From Geodermatophilus ruber (GTDB lineage: Bacteria > Actinomycetota > Actinomycetes > Mycobacteriales > Geodermatophilaceae), in assembly GCF_900114385.1 (NCBI RefSeq), contig NZ_FOSW01000015.1, forward strand, positions 62,001-126,000: DNA of 64,000 bases, written 5' to 3'. Below are positions 31,607 through 40,827 of the stretch, piece by piece. Positions within the stretch are counted from its first letter, which is position 1. Each line of letters begins with the position of its first letter. The position numbers and the translations under genes were made by a program. The notes below the pieces were generated by a model that saw nothing but the letters and a program-made list of their open reading frames with translations, did no database searches and was not told the DNA's origin.

Positions 31607-32392
31607 GTGCCCGACGCCGACGCCTTCCGCGCGCTGGCCCGTTCCTCCCCGTGGCGCTGGTCGACGCTGCGGTTCACCCTGCACGACCGCCGCGAGCGCG
31701 CCGGAGGGCCTGTGCGGGCGTGGCTTCGCCGGCCGGACGTGGTGCGGGTGGAGACCCTCGACGGGCAGCTGCTGCAGGTGGTCCGGGAAAGCCCGCGGCG
31801 CGTGACGGTGCTCTCCTCCGACGGCGGCTACGAGACGGAGCTGCCCCGGCCCGGGAACGTCCCGGAACCGGAACTCCGCCCCGACGGGCTGGTGGCGCGG
31901 CGGCCGGGCGAGAGCGACGTGTCCTACGACGCGCCGATGTACCAGGACTACCGCTGGGTGGCGATGCTGGACCCCGTCGAGCTCGCCGACGGCGTCGTCG
32001 TCGGCACGGTGACCGGGGGCCAGCACGCGGGACGGCCGGCGTGGGAGGCCGTCGTCCGGACGACGCCCGGCTACGAGCCCCGGTGCGGGTGCTGCTCGCT
32101 GCTGCGCTCGCGGGAGATCGACGTCCTCGAGTGGGGCGCGGACGCCTTCGCCGGCGCGACCTACCCGACGCGCCAGGCCGTCCGGCTCGACGTGGCGACC
32201 GGGGTCTGCGTGTGGACGGAGGTCCTGGACGGAACCTGGGCGGGCAACGGCCACGACCTGTGCATCGAGGCGGTCGACGAGCCGATGGCCGACGCGCTGT
32301 TCGGCGAGTCTCGGCCCCGACGCGGGGTCGGCCCTGTCCAGAGGCTCGCCGCGAGCCTGCGAGCGGTGAGGAGGACGGGGCCCTGTCAATAG
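31607..32392 (+). CDS. hypothetical protein with repeat-derived C-terminal tail
   Basis: 261 residues, no domain I recognise. The N-terminal part (SSPWRWSTLRFTLHDRRERA) is followed by beta-rich sequence, a CGCC motif (YEPRCGCCSLLRSREID, about 163-179) and a YPTRQAVRLDVATGVCVWTE strand, vaguely like LolA-type folded proteins. The last 27 or so residues are translated from a GC-rich hairpin repeat (32330-32382). GTG 31607. It overlaps the convergent rsgA stop by 7 bases. Confidence 0.65.
   Translation: MPDADAFRALARSSPWRWSTLRFTLHDRRERAGGPVRAWLRRPDVVRVETLDGQLLQVVRESPRRVTVLSSDGGYETELPRPGNVPEPELRPDGLVARRPGESDVSYDAPMYQDYRWVAMLDPVELADGVVVGTVTGGQHAGRPAWEAVVRTTPGYEPRCGCCSLLRSREIDVLEWGADAFAGATYPTRQAVRLDVATGVCVWTEVLDGTWAGNGHDLCIEAVDEPMADALFGESRPRRGVGPVQRLAASLRAVRRTGPCQ
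32330..32382. repeat. GC-rich palindromic spacer repeat inside a coding 3' end
   Basis: Arms GGCCCTGTCC (32330-32339) and GGACGGGGCC (32373-32382) enclose GAGGCTCGCCGCGAGCCTGC-type sequence. It supplies the C-terminal codons of the plus-strand hypothetical gene. I recall similar text from Geodermatophilaceae spacers, not verified. Confidence 0.45.
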
Positions 32393-33405
32393 CCGGGGCC
32401 GAGCTGGCCGACGGCGTCCAGCAGCCGGCGCAGGCTGGCCAGCCGCTCCCCGCGGGCGGGGGGACCGGCCTCGGCCCAGGCGTCCAGCGCGCAGTCGGGG
32501 TCGGCGGCGGTGTGCCCGCACCCGGGCGGGCAGTCCAGCGCGGCCTCCGCGACGTCGTCGAACGCGGCCACGACGTCCTCGGCGGTGACGTGCGCCAGCC
32601 CGAACGAGCGGATCCCGGGGGTGTCGATCACCGTGCCGCCGCCGGGCAGGTCCAGCAGCACCGCGGAGGACGACGTGTGCCGGCCCTTGCCCGCCTTCGT
32701 GACCTCGCCGGTGGCCCGGAAGGCATCGGGCACCAGCCGGTTCACCAGCGTCGACTTGCCGACACCGGACTGCCCGACCAGCACGCTCATCCGCCCGGCC
32801 AGCCGGTCGAGCAGCGGGTCCAGCGGGGCCTCCCGCGACATGGGGACGGCGTCGACGCCCAGGCCCGCGTAGCGGTCGAGCAGCGGCTGCGGGCTGGCCA
32901 GGTCGGTCTTGGTGAGGCACAGCAGCGGTTCGAGCCCACCGGCGTAGGCGGCGACCAGGCAGCGGTCGAGGAAGCCCAGCGCCGGTTCGGGGTCGGTGAC
33001 CGCGGTGACGATGACCAGCTGGTCGGCGTTGGCCACCACGACCCGCTCGGTGGGGTCGGTGTCGTCGGCGGTGCGGCGCAGCGACGTCGTCCGCTCCTCG
33101 ATGGCCACGATGCGCGCCAGTGAGTCGGTGCGCCCACTCGTGTCGCCGACCACGCGCACCTGGTCGCCGACCACGACCCCGTGCTTGCCGAGCTCGCGGG
33201 CGCGCATCGCGGTGAGCTCGACCTGGCCGGCGCCCGGGTCCTCCACCCGCACGGTCATGCGCCCGCGGTCGACCGCGATCACCAGCCCAGGGAGCGCATC
33301 GGCGTGGGCCGGCCGGGTGCGGGTGCGCGGCCGCGAGCCGCGACGGCTGGGCCGGACCCGGACGTCGTCCTCGTCCGACCGGGAGTCGTGCCTGCGCGGG
33401 CTCAG
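32386..33405 (-). CDS. rsgA: ribosome small-subunit-dependent GTPase A
   Basis: About 339 residues of circularly permuted GTPase: OB-like N-terminal domain, TKTD (G4) before the P-loop GQSGVGKSTLVNRL, DTPGIRSFGL (G3) and a C-terminal zinc site CPPGCGHTAADPDC. It acts in late 30S maturation. Conserved sequence (DEDDVRVRPSRRGSRPRTRT) begins close to the overlap with aroA, where no ATG or TTG exists. The listed start is CTG 33405, overlapping the aroA stop; GTG 33432, inside aroA, is the alternative. Confidence 0.88.
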   Translation of the reverse strand: MSPRRHDSRSDEDDVRVRPSRRGSRPRTRTRPAHADALPGLVIAVDRGRMTVRVEDPGAGQVELTAMRARELGKHGVVVGDQVRVVGDTSGRTDSLARIVAIEERTTSLRRTADDTDPTERVVVANADQLVIVTAVTDPEPALGFLDRCLVAAYAGGLEPLLCLTKTDLASPQPLLDRYAGLGVDAVPMSREAPLDPLLDRLAGRMSVLVGQSGVGKSTLVNRLVPDAFRATGEVTKAGKGRHTSSSAVLLDLPGGGTVIDTPGIRSFGLAHVTAEDVVAAFDDVAEAALDCPPGCGHTAADPDCALDAWAEAGPPARGERLASLRRLLDAVGQLGPGY

Positions 33406-34670
33406 CGTGCGGTCCCCAGCATCTGCGCCCACCGGTCGACGTAGTCCGGCAGCGTCTTGCTGACCGCACCCGGGTCGGCGACCTCGACGCCGTCGATGGC
33501 CAGCCCCAGGACGGCGGCGGCGTGGACCATCCGGTGGTCGGCGTAGGAGTCCAGCCGGGCCGGGCGGCGCGGGCCCGGGGTGATCACCAGCCCGTCGGGC
33601 AGCTGCTCCACGCTCGCCCCGACGGCGGTGAGCACCTCGTCGAGCGCCTGCAGGCGGTCGGTCTCGTGGCCGCGCAGGTGCCCGATGCCGGTCAACCGGG
33701 AGGTGCCCTCGGCCAGCGCGCACAGTGCGGCCAGCACCGGGGTGAGCTCGCCGACCTCGCCCAGGTCGGCGACCAGCGGCCGGATCGTGCCGCCGCCGGT
33801 GACCTGGAGGCCCTCGCCGGTCCGCACGACCGACGCGCCCATCTCCCCGAGCAGCCGGTCGAGCTGCCCGCCGGGCTGGGTGGTGGCGACCGGCCAGTCG
33901 CGGACGGTCACCCGCCCGCCGGTGACCAGGGCCGCCGCGAGGAACGGGGCGGCGTTGGAGAGGTCGGGCTCGAGCACCTCGTCCCGCGCGGCGATCGGCC
34001 CCGGGCCGACCCGCCAGCCGCGCTCGGTCGCGGTGACCGCCACGCCGCGCTCGCGCAGCGACTCGACGGTCATCTCCACGTGCGGCATCGACGGCAGGCC
34101 CCCGGTGAGGGTCAGGTCGATGCCCTCGTCGAAGCGGGCCGCGGCGAGCAGGAGCCCCGAGACGATCTGGGAGGACTCGCTCGCGTCGACGGTCACCGCG
34201 CCGCCGCGCACCCGCCCGGTGCCGTGCACGGTGAACGGTGCCCGCCTGCGGCCGCCGTCCTCGATCTGCACGCCCAGGTCGCGCAGCGCGGCGAGCAGCC
34301 CGGCGTTCGGGCGCTCGCGCAGCCGCGGGTCGCCGTCCAGGCGCACCGGCCCGGTGGCCAGCGCGGCGACCGGCGGCAGGAAGCGGAGCACGGTGCCGGC
34401 CAGTCCGGCGTCGACCTCGGCCGGACCGCGCAGCTCGCCCGCGGTGACCACCCAGTCCTCGCCGTCCTCCTCGATCCGGACGCCGAGCGCCCGCAGCGCG
34501 GCGGCCATCAGGTCGGTGTCGCGGGCCCGCAGCGGCCGGACCAGCCGGCCGGGCCCGTCGGCCAGGGCGGCCAGGACCAGCGCGCGGGCGGTGAGGGACT
34601 TCGACCCGGGCAGGGCCACGACGGCGTCGACGGGGGCCGAGCGGTGCGGCGTCGTCCAGACCGGGATCAC
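33402..34670 (-). CDS. aroA: 3-phosphoshikimate 1-carboxyvinyltransferase (EPSP synthase)
   Basis: 422 residues. Shikimate-pathway enzyme: LPGSKSLTARALVLAALADG near the N-terminus (phosphate-binding Lys), the mid motif VTVDASESSQIVSGLLLAAA, and C-terminal DSYADHRMVHAAAVLGLAID. It joins shikimate-3-phosphate and PEP. GTG 34670 starts IPVWTTPHRSAPVDA. The neighbour rsgA is directly downstream and overlapping, the usual actinobacterial pairing near sigR. Confidence 0.95.
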   Translation of the reverse strand: MIPVWTTPHRSAPVDAVVALPGSKSLTARALVLAALADGPGRLVRPLRARDTDLMAAALRALGVRIEEDGEDWVVTAGELRGPAEVDAGLAGTVLRFLPPVAALATGPVRLDGDPRLRERPNAGLLAALRDLGVQIEDGGRRRAPFTVHGTGRVRGGAVTVDASESSQIVSGLLLAAARFDEGIDLTLTGGLPSMPHVEMTVESLRERGVAVTATERGWRVGPGPIAARDEVLEPDLSNAAPFLAAALVTGGRVTVRDWPVATTQPGGQLDRLLGEMGASVVRTGEGLQVTGGGTIRPLVADLGEVGELTPVLAALCALAEGTSRLTGIGHLRGHETDRLQALDEVLTAVGASVEQLPDGLVITPGPRRPARLDSYADHRMVHAAAVLGLAIDGVEVADPGAVSKTLPDYVDRWAQMLGTAR

Positions 34671-34682
34671 GGGCCCATCCTG

Positions 34683-34728
34683 CCCGGCGGTCCGGGACGT
34701 CGCCGCGACGGCGTCCCGGACCGCCGGG
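34683..34728 (-). terminator. terminator after the aldehyde dehydrogenase gene
   Basis: Perfect 17-bp stem: 34683-34699 (CCCGGCGGTCCGGGACG) with 34712-34728, 12-base loop, 2 bases past the stop of the minus-strand dehydrogenase gene and before aroA. Confidence 0.8.
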
Positions 34729-34730
34729 CC

Positions 34731-36191
34731 TCACCCGGCGACAGCGGCGTCGGCCGGCCGGGCCTGCCTGGACCCCGCCGTGCGCACCAGGCGGCGGTTG
34801 GCGAACTCGAACATGCCCAGCTCGGAGAGCTCCCGGCCGTAGCCGGACTGCTTCACGCCGCCGAAGGGCAGCTCCGGGGAGGTGCCGGACGGCGAGTTGA
34901 TCCACACCATGCCGGACTCGACCTGGTCGGCCACTCTCCGGGCCCGCTCGGTGTCGCCGCTGAACACGGTGGCCGACAGCCCGTACGGGGTGTCGTTGGC
35001 CAGCCGCACCGCCTCCTCCTCGCTGGAGACGCGGTGGACCACCCCGACCGGGCCGAACAGCTCCTCGCGGTAGGCGCGCATCTCCGGGGTGACGTCGGCC
35101 AGCAGGGTGGCCTCGACGAACGCGCCCTCGCGGTCGGGTCGTCCGCCACCGGCCAGGACCGTCGCGCCCTTGTCGATCGCGTCCTGGACCTGGGCGGTGA
35201 GGGCGGCCGCGGCGCGCTCGGAGGACAGCGGGCCGAGCGAGGTCGACGGGTCGGTCGGATCGCCGGGCTGCAGGCTCCGGAACGTCTCGGTCAGGCCGGC
35301 CACGAAGTCGTCGTAGACGTCGTCCATGACGATGAACCGCTTGGCGGCGATGCAGGCCTGCCCCGAGTTCATCGTCCGCGAGATCGCGGCGGCCTTGACC
35401 GTCCTCCCCACCTCGGGGGCGTCGAGCACGATGAACGGGTCGTTGCCGCCCAGCTCGAGCACCGACTTCTTCAGGTGCTTGCCGGCCAGCGCCGCCACGG
35501 AGCTGCCGGCCCGGTCGCTGCCGGTCAGGGTGACGCCCCGGACGTGCGGGTGCGCGATCACCTGCTCCACGTCGGAGATGCGCAGGAACAGGTTGGTGTA
35601 GACGCCCTCGGGGAGGCCGGCGTCGCGGAACAGCTGCTCGATCGCCAGCGCCGTCTGCGGGTTGTTCTCCGCGTGCTTGAGCACGATGGCGTTGCCCAGG
35701 ACCAGGTTCGGCGCCGCCACGCGGGACACCTGGTACAGCGGGAAGTTCCACGGCTCGATCGCCAGGAGCACGCCGGTCGGCTCGTTCACGACGAGTGCCT
35801 CGCCGTGCATCACGTCGATCGGCCGGGGCTCGAGGAAGCGCGGGCCGTTCTCGGCGTAGTACCGGAAGATGTTGGACACCAGCACGGCCTCGCCGGTGGC
35901 CTCCTCGAGGCGCTTGCCCATCTCCCGGGTGACGAGCGCGCCGAGCTCCTCGCGGCGCTCGCGCATCAGCTCCCCGATCCGCCCGACGATCGCGGCGCGC
36001 TCCTCGACCGGCCGGCGGCGCCACTCCTGGAACGCGGCGTGGGCGCGGTCGACGACGCCGTCGATCTCGCTGCTGTCGAGGAAGGGGAACTCCTGCTCCG
36101 TCCGCCCGGTGGTGGGGTTGACGGTGGCGTAGGGCCGGTCACCGGATTCACCGGCGGTCTTCCCGGCCGGGGTGGTCTGGGTGGTGGTCAC
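34731..36191 (-). CDS. NAD(P)-dependent aldehyde dehydrogenase, succinate-semialdehyde type
   Basis: 486 residues of the ALDH superfamily. [20 protein letters not shown] binds cofactor, the general base Glu is in [10 protein letters not shown], the nucleophile Cys in [12 protein letters not shown], and the C-terminal [20 protein letters not shown] matches the GabD/Sad-like subgroup. It would oxidise succinate semialdehyde or a similar short aldehyde. ATG 36191. Stand-alone with its own terminator. Confidence 0.9.
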   Translation of the reverse strand: MTTTQTTPAGKTAGESGDRPYATVNPTTGRTEQEFPFLDSSEIDGVVDRAHAAFQEWRRRPVEERAAIVGRIGELMRERREELGALVTREMGKRLEEATGEAVLVSNIFRYYAENGPRFLEPRPIDVMHGEALVVNEPTGVLLAIEPWNFPLYQVSRVAAPNLVLGNAIVLKHAENNPQTALAIEQLFRDAGLPEGVYTNLFLRISDVEQVIAHPHVRGVTLTGSDRAGSSVAALAGKHLKKSVLELGGNDPFIVLDAPEVGRTVKAAAISRTMNSGQACIAAKRFIVMDDVYDDFVAGLTETFRSLQPGDPTDPSTSLGPLSSERAAAALTAQVQDAIDKGATVLAGGGRPDREGAFVEATLLADVTPEMRAYREELFGPVGVVHRVSSEEEAVRLANDTPYGLSATVFSGDTERARRVADQVESGMVWINSPSGTSPELPFGGVKQSGYGRELSELGMFEFANRRLVRTAGSRQARPADAAVAG

Positions 36192-36371
36192 TGCGGATTG
36201 CCTCCGTGCACGGCTCGGATGTGTCCGCCTCGCTCTTACCCGGGGCGTCCGGGGGCACGCGCGGGGGAGGGCGCGGGCCGCCGGACCGATCTAGGCTCGC
36301 GGTCGCCGGGTCCGCGTCCCGCAGGCAGCCGCCCCGGCGTGCCGGCGTCCACCCGGGAAGGGAGTTGCGCC

Positions 36372-37118
36372 GTGTGTGGCCGCTACGCCGCCAGCCGCCG
36401 TCCCGAGGACCTCGTCCTCGAGTTCGAGGCGGTCCGCGCCGAGGGGCAGCCGGCGCTGCCGGCCGACTACAACGTCGCCCCGACCAAGGACGTCTACGTC
36501 GTGCGGCACAAGAAGGAGCGCGACGCCGAGGGCCGCCCCACCGGCGGCGGGCACCGCGAGCTGCGCGCCGTCCGCTGGGGGCTGGTGCCCTCGTGGGCCA
36601 AGGACGTCTCGATCGGCAACCGGATGCTCAACGCCCGGGTCGAGTCCCTCACCGAGAAGCCGGCGTTCCGCTCCGCCGCCCGGTCCCGCCGCTGCCTGGT
36701 GCCGGCCGACGGCTGGTACGAGTGGGCCAAGCGGCTGGACAGGCCCGGCAAGCAGCCGTACTACATCACCCCCGCGGACGGCTCGGGAATCGCCTTCGCC
36801 GGGCTGTGGGAGGTGTGGGGGCGCGGGGACGACCGGCTCTACACCTGCACCGTCATCACCGAGCCCGCCGTGGGGGCGCTCACCGGGATCCACGACCGGA
36901 TGCCGCTGGTGCTGCCCCGGGAGCGGTGGGCCGACTGGCTCGACCCCGAGCGGGACGACGTCGAGAACCTGACCGCGCCCACCCCGCCGGAGCTGGTCGA
37001 GGGCCTGGAGCTGCGGCCGGTGAGCACCGCGGTGAACCACGTGGCCAACAACGGCCCGCAGCTGGAGGCCCGGGTGGAGACCGTCACCGCGCCCGCCGAC
37101 CAGCCCGCGCTGTTCTGA
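36372..37118 (+). CDS. SOS response-associated peptidase (SRAP, YedK/HMCES family)
   Basis: 248 residues beginning M-CGRYAASRRPEDLVLEFE; Cys2 becomes N-terminal and cross-links to abasic sites in single-stranded DNA. Other family landmarks: ADYNVAPTKDVYVVR, VPADGWYEWAK (catalytic Glu) and HDRMPLVLP (catalytic His). GTG 36372 is fixed by the required Cys2. No LexA-type box is visible upstream. It is followed one base later by the spermidine-synthase-like gene. Confidence 0.95.
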   Translation: MCGRYAASRRPEDLVLEFEAVRAEGQPALPADYNVAPTKDVYVVRHKKERDAEGRPTGGGHRELRAVRWGLVPSWAKDVSIGNRMLNARVESLTEKPAFRSAARSRRCLVPADGWYEWAKRLDRPGKQPYYITPADGSGIAFAGLWEVWGRGDDRLYTCTVITEPAVGALTGIHDRMPLVLPRERWADWLDPERDDVENLTAPTPPELVEGLELRPVSTAVNHVANNGPQLEARVETVTAPADQPALF

Positions 37119-37119
37119 G

Positions 37120-38670
37120 GTGGCCGACCTCGAGGAGGCCGTGCCGGCGGTCGCGCGCACGCCCCACCCCGGCGCGCTGCCCGGGTGGGTCGCCGTGGCG
37201 GTCACCTTCCTGGCCTCCGGCGCGGTGCTGGTGCTGGAGATCGCCGGGCTGCGGCTGATCGCCCCGTACGTCGGCATCACCCTGCAGACCAACACCGCGA
37301 TCATCGGGTTCGCCCTGGCCGCGATCGCCCTCGGCGCGTGGATCGGGGGCGCGGTGGCCGACCGCACCGACCCGCGCCGGCTGCTCGCCCCGCTCATGGT
37401 CGCCGGCGGCGCGCTGGTGGTCGCCGTCCTGCCGACCGTGCGGTTCGCCGGGTCGGCCCTGACCGGGGCCGACGCCGGCAGCGTGCTGCTGCTGGCCGCG
37501 GTCGCCGTCGTCGTGCCGGCGGCCCTGCTCTCGGCCGTGCCGCCCATGGTGGTCAAGCTGCAGCTGGCCAGCCTGGCCGAGACCGGCTCGGTGGTGGGCA
37601 AGCTGTCGGGCGTCGGCACGCTGGGCGGGATCGCGGCGACGTTCGTGACCGGGTTCCTGCTCATCGCGATCTTCCCGACCAGCGGGATCCTCGTGGGCAC
37701 CGGGCTGGTGACCGTCCTGGCCGGGGCGGGCGTCGGTCTGCTGCTGCGCCGCTCGTCCGGCGGGCGGGCGGGCCGGGTGCAGGTCGGCCTGCTCGTGCTC
37801 GCCGTCGTCGGTTCGCTGCTGGCCGTCCTCGCCCCGACGCCCTGCCAGGCGGAGACCACCTACCACTGCGCCCGCGTGGTGGCCGACCCCGAGCGGGACT
37901 CCGGCCGGGTGCTCGTGCTCGGCACGCTGCGGCACTCCTACGTCGACGTCGAGGACCCGACCTACCTGCAGTTCGAGTACGTCCGGGCGATCGCCGCGGT
38001 CACCGACGCGATGGCGCCGCAGGGGCAGCCGCTGTCGGCGCTGCATCTCGGCGGCGGCGGGCTGACCCTGCCCCGGTACCTCGCCGAGGTCCGCCCGGGC
38101 AGCGCCAACCGGGTGCTGGAGGTCGACCCGGGCGTGGTGGAGATCGACCGCGAGCAGCTGGGGCTGACCGAGTCCGAGCTGCTGCAGGTGCGCGTCGTCG
38201 ACGCCCGGGTGGGCCTGGCCGAGGAGGCGCCGGGGGAGCGGGACCTGGTCGTCGGCGACGCCTTCGGGGGCCTGTCGGTGCCGTGGCAGCTCACCACGGT
38301 CGAGGCGCTCGAGCGGGTGGACGCGGCGCTCGCCGACGACGGGATCTATGCCGCCAACCTGATCGACCACCCGCCGCTGGCTTTCGTCCGCGCCGAGCTG
38401 GCCACCCTGCAGGAGGTGTTCCCGCACGTGCTGCTGCTGGCGCGGGCGCCGGTGCTGGCGGGGGAGGACGGCGGCAACGTCGTGGCGGTCGCGTCACGCT
38501 CGCCGCTGCCGGCCGCGGTGATCGAGGCCGCGCTGCGCGACCACGACCTGGCCTGGCACGTGGCGGGAGGGGAGCGCCTGGCGGAGTTCGTCGGCGACGC
38601 GGAGGTGCTGACCGACGACCACGCGCCGGTCGACCAGCTGCTCACCCCGTACGCACCCCCGGGCACCTGA
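37120..38670 (+). CDS. membrane protein fused to a spermidine synthase-like domain
   Basis: 516 residues. About seven hydrophobic segments in residues 20-245 (FLASGAVLVLEIAGLRLIAP; AIIGFALAAIALGAWIGGAV) precede a Rossmann methyltransferase-like domain (about 290-510) with ALHLGGGGLTLPRYLAEVRP and DLVVGDAFGGLSVPWQLTTV. Such fused MFS/spermidine-synthase proteins are widespread and uncharacterised; polyamine synthesis is not established for them. GTG 37120 overlaps no gene and lies 1 base after SRAP. Confidence 0.88.
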   Translation: MADLEEAVPAVARTPHPGALPGWVAVAVTFLASGAVLVLEIAGLRLIAPYVGITLQTNTAIIGFALAAIALGAWIGGAVADRTDPRRLLAPLMVAGGALVVAVLPTVRFAGSALTGADAGSVLLLAAVAVVVPAALLSAVPPMVVKLQLASLAETGSVVGKLSGVGTLGGIAATFVTGFLLIAIFPTSGILVGTGLVTVLAGAGVGLLLRRSSGGRAGRVQVGLLVLAVVGSLLAVLAPTPCQAETTYHCARVVADPERDSGRVLVLGTLRHSYVDVEDPTYLQFEYVRAIAAVTDAMAPQGQPLSALHLGGGGLTLPRYLAEVRPGSANRVLEVDPGVVEIDREQLGLTESELLQVRVVDARVGLAEEAPGERDLVVGDAFGGLSVPWQLTTVEALERVDAALADDGIYAANLIDHPPLAFVRAELATLQEVFPHVLLLARAPVLAGEDGGNVVAVASRSPLPAAVIEAALRDHDLAWHVAGGERLAEFVGDAEVLTDDHAPVDQLLTPYAPPGT

Positions 38671-38709
38671 GCGTCGGACGGTGGGCGCGCGAACCGTTCG
38701 GTGCGGCCG

Positions 38710-39183
38710 TCAGCGGCTGATCGGGGCGGTGCGGGCCCGTGTCAGGCGGACGAGGTCGTCCGGCGCCAGCTCCACCTGCAGGCCCCGCCTCCCGGCGCTG
38801 ACCAGCACCGTCGGCAGGCCCAGCGCGGACTCGTCGACGACGGTCGGCAGCGCCTTCCGCTGGCCCAGCGGGCTGATCCCGCCCCGCACGTAGCCCGTCG
38901 TCCGCTCGGCGTCGACGGGATCGGCCATGGCCGCCCGGCGACCGCCCGCGGCGGCGGCGAGCGCCTTGAGGTCCAGGCTGCCGCTGACCGGGACGACGGC
39001 GACGGTGAGCGCGCCGTCCACCCGGGTCACCAGGGTCTTGAACACCTGCCGGGGATCGGCGCCGAGCGCGGCCACCGCGGCCTCGCCGTGGCCCTGGCCG
39101 GTGGGGTGCTCGGGGTCGTAGGGATGCAGGGTGTGGGCCACGCGGGCCTTCTCCAGAACCCGCACCGCGGGGGTCGCCGCCAC
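38710..39183 (-). CDS. ybaK: Cys-tRNA(Pro)/aminoacyl-tRNA deacylase, YbaK/EbsC family
   Basis: 157 residues: TPAVRVLEKARVAHTLHPYD, FKTLVTRVDGALTVAVVPVS (catalytic-site Lys in FKTL), and RTTGYVRGGISPLGQRKALP, the full YbaK signature. It hydrolyses Cys-tRNA(Pro). GTG 39183 starts the canonical N-terminus. It converges on the spermidine-synthase-like gene and is divergent from sigR. Confidence 0.93.
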   Translation of the reverse strand: MAATPAVRVLEKARVAHTLHPYDPEHPTGQGHGEAAVAALGADPRQVFKTLVTRVDGALTVAVVPVSGSLDLKALAAAAGGRRAAMADPVDAERTTGYVRGGISPLGQRKALPTVVDESALGLPTVLVSAGRRGLQVELAPDDLVRLTRARTAPISR

Positions 39184-39229
39184 GGCGCCGGAGCCTATCC
39201 AGTGACTTCGGGAACGGGCCCCCTCGCCG

Positions 39230-39256
39230 GGAATGCGCCGCCACGCCGAGGGGGTT
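39230..39256 (+). promoter_or_regulatory. SigR-type autoregulatory promoter of sigR
   Basis: GGAAT (39230-39234), 19 bases, GTT (39254-39256). This is the exact SigR/SigH consensus (GGAAT-N18/19-GTT). A start site near 39262-39264 would put an in-frame GTG (39266) at almost the mRNA 5' end and the canonical sigR start at 39398. Confidence 0.75.
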
Positions 39257-39397
39257 GCACGGGCCGTGAGCAACACCCTCTCCCCTCCCGCCCGTCCGCG
39301 GGCCGCGCACCGGCGGCCCCGGGGCCGCCCGGATGTCGCGCGACTAGCATCGACAGATGCGGTGCCCCGCCTCCGGGGGCCGCAGAGAGGACGGTCG

Positions 39398-40114
39398 GTG
39401 CCTGAGGAGTCCGCGGACCACACGCCCGGTGTCGAGCCGGCCGAGCGCCCCGAGGGGGGCACGGCTGCCCCGGTGGAGGTACCCGAGGCCCGTGAGGGTG
39501 GAAGCCGCACCGAGGTCGACGAGACCCGCGCCGAGCGGGACGCCCGCTTCGAGCGCGACGCCCTGCCCTATCTCGACCAGCTGTACCCGGCGGCGCTGCG
39601 GATGACCCGCAACCCGGCCGACGCCGAGGACCTGGTCCAGGAGACCTTCGTGAAGGCGTACTCGGCCTTCCACCAGTTCGCCCAGGGCACCAACCTCAAG
39701 GCCTGGCTGTACCGGATCCTGACCAACACCTACATCAACAGCTACCGCAAGAAGCAGCGGCAGCCGCAGCAGTACCCCACCGACCAGGTGCAGGACTGGC
39801 AGCTGTACGCCGCCGAGGAGCACAGCTCCAGCGGGCTGCGGTCGGCCGAGATCGAGGCGCTGGACCACCTGCCGGACTCCGACATCAAGGAGGCCCTCCA
39901 GCAGCTGCCGGAGGACTTCCGGCTGGCGGTCTACCTCGCCGACGTCGAGGGCTTCGCCTACAAGGAGATCGCCGAGATCATGGGCACGCCCATCGGCACG
40001 GTGATGTCCCGCCTGCACCGCGGTCGCCGCGGGCTGCAGAAGCTGCTGGCCGACTACGCCCGCGAGCGCGGCTTCGTCCGCGCCGGGGCCGGTGAGGAGG
40101 CGAACCGCTCGTGA
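39398..40114 (+). CDS. sigR: RNA polymerase sigma factor SigR/SigH (ECF, disulfide stress)
   Basis: 238 residues. Sigma-2 region about 50-115 ([40 protein letters not shown]), sigma-4 region about 165-225 ([40 protein letters not shown]). The first 45 residues are acidic and variable. GTG 39398 with GAGAGGA upstream gives the usual form; the frame is open further upstream, and GTG 39266 would give a form 44 residues longer. It is overlapped by rsrA, its redox-sensing anti-sigma factor. Confidence 0.95.
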   Translation: MPEESADHTPGVEPAERPEGGTAAPVEVPEAREGGSRTEVDETRAERDARFERDALPYLDQLYPAALRMTRNPADAEDLVQETFVKAYSAFHQFAQGTNLKAWLYRILTNTYINSYRKKQRQPQQYPTDQVQDWQLYAAEEHSSSGLRSAEIEALDHLPDSDIKEALQQLPEDFRLAVYLADVEGFAYKEIAEIMGTPIGTVMSRLHRGRRGLQKLLADYARERGFVRAGAGEEANRS

Positions 40115-40464
40115 GCCGCGAGGAACGTCCCCTGCCCGGTGCCGGTGAGCCGATCGAGATCCACTCCTGCGACGACGTCCTGTCCCACGTCTTCGAGTTC
40201 CTCGACCACGAGACCGACGACGCCCGGCGCGACCAGATCGCCGAGCACCTCGAGGACTGCTCGCCGTGCCTGCGCCAGTTCGGCATCGAGCAGGAGTTCA
40301 AGGCGCTGGTCCGCCGCCGCTGCGGCGGGGACAAGCCGCCATCGGGACTGCGCGACCGGATCAAGCTGCAGCTGACGAGCGTCTCGTTCGAGGAGGACGG
40401 CACCCGGATCAGCGTGCAGCGGATCGCCGTCGAGCGCTCCGGCGAGCGGCCGACGACCGCCTGA
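40111..40464 (+). CDS. rsrA: zinc-containing anti-sigma factor RsrA (mycothiol system)
   Basis: 117 residues. ZAS motif H-x3-C-x2-C at His46, Cys50 and Cys53 (HLEDCSPC), with additional cysteines at 20 and about 84. Under reducing conditions the zinc form binds SigR; disulfide formation releases it. GTG 40111 overlaps the sigR stop by 4 bases, ensuring coupled synthesis. A GC-rich terminator follows. Confidence 0.94.
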   Translation: MSREERPLPGAGEPIEIHSCDDVLSHVFEFLDHETDDARRDQIAEHLEDCSPCLRQFGIEQEFKALVRRRCGGDKPPSGLRDRIKLQLTSVSFEEDGTRISVQRIAVERSGERPTTA

Positions 40465-40481
40465 CCCACCCCTGACGAACA

Positions 40482-40516
40482 GCGCCCCGCCCCCGCATCG
40501 AGCGGGGGCGGGGCGC
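40482..40516. terminator. bidirectional terminator between rsrA and bL37
   Basis: Perfect 15-bp stem GCGCCCCGCCCCCGC / GCGGGGGCGGGGCGC, loop ATCGA, followed by TTCGT, between convergent genes. Confidence 0.88.
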
Positions 40517-40578
40517 TTCGTCGTCCGGCCCCCTCCGTGGTGTCCCCGAGCGTGCGAGGGGACCCCGGGGGTCCGTTC

Positions 40579-40653
40579 TCAGGCGTTGGGGCGCTTGCCG
40601 TGGTTCGCCTTGTTCCCCTTGCGGGAGCGACGCTTGCGTCCGCGCTTGGACAT
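40579..40653 (-). CDS. ribosomal protein bL37-type small basic protein
   Basis: Only 24 residues: MSKRGRKRRSRKGNKANHGK plus RPNA. It closely resembles the actinobacterial 50S peptide bL37 (KANHGKRPNA ending). ATG 40653 has GAGGAGGG 5-6 bases upstream. It is far below usual gene-calling cut-offs. It sits beside sigR/rsrA, which matches the location of this gene in other Actinobacteria as I recall. Confidence 0.85.
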   Translation of the reverse strand: MSKRGRKRRSRKGNKANHGKRPNA

Positions 40654-40827
40654 CGCTGCCCTCCTCTCCTGCTCGTGCTCGGGCCCCTGCCGGGCCCGCT
40701 GCGTGTTGCTGCTGCGGGTATCCAGCCTCTCACGCCTCCCGGTGGCGCCGGTGCGGGCGGGCAGGCCAGGCTGGGGCGGTAGCGCGAGGAGCGCGGCACA
40801 GGCACCACTGGGGGAGGAACCGGCGCG

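Noticed and set aside
33522..37118. 1198-codon plus-strand open frame
   Set aside because: Only its last 248 codons (SRAP from 36372) are real; the rest is antisense to aroA and the aldehyde dehydrogenase.
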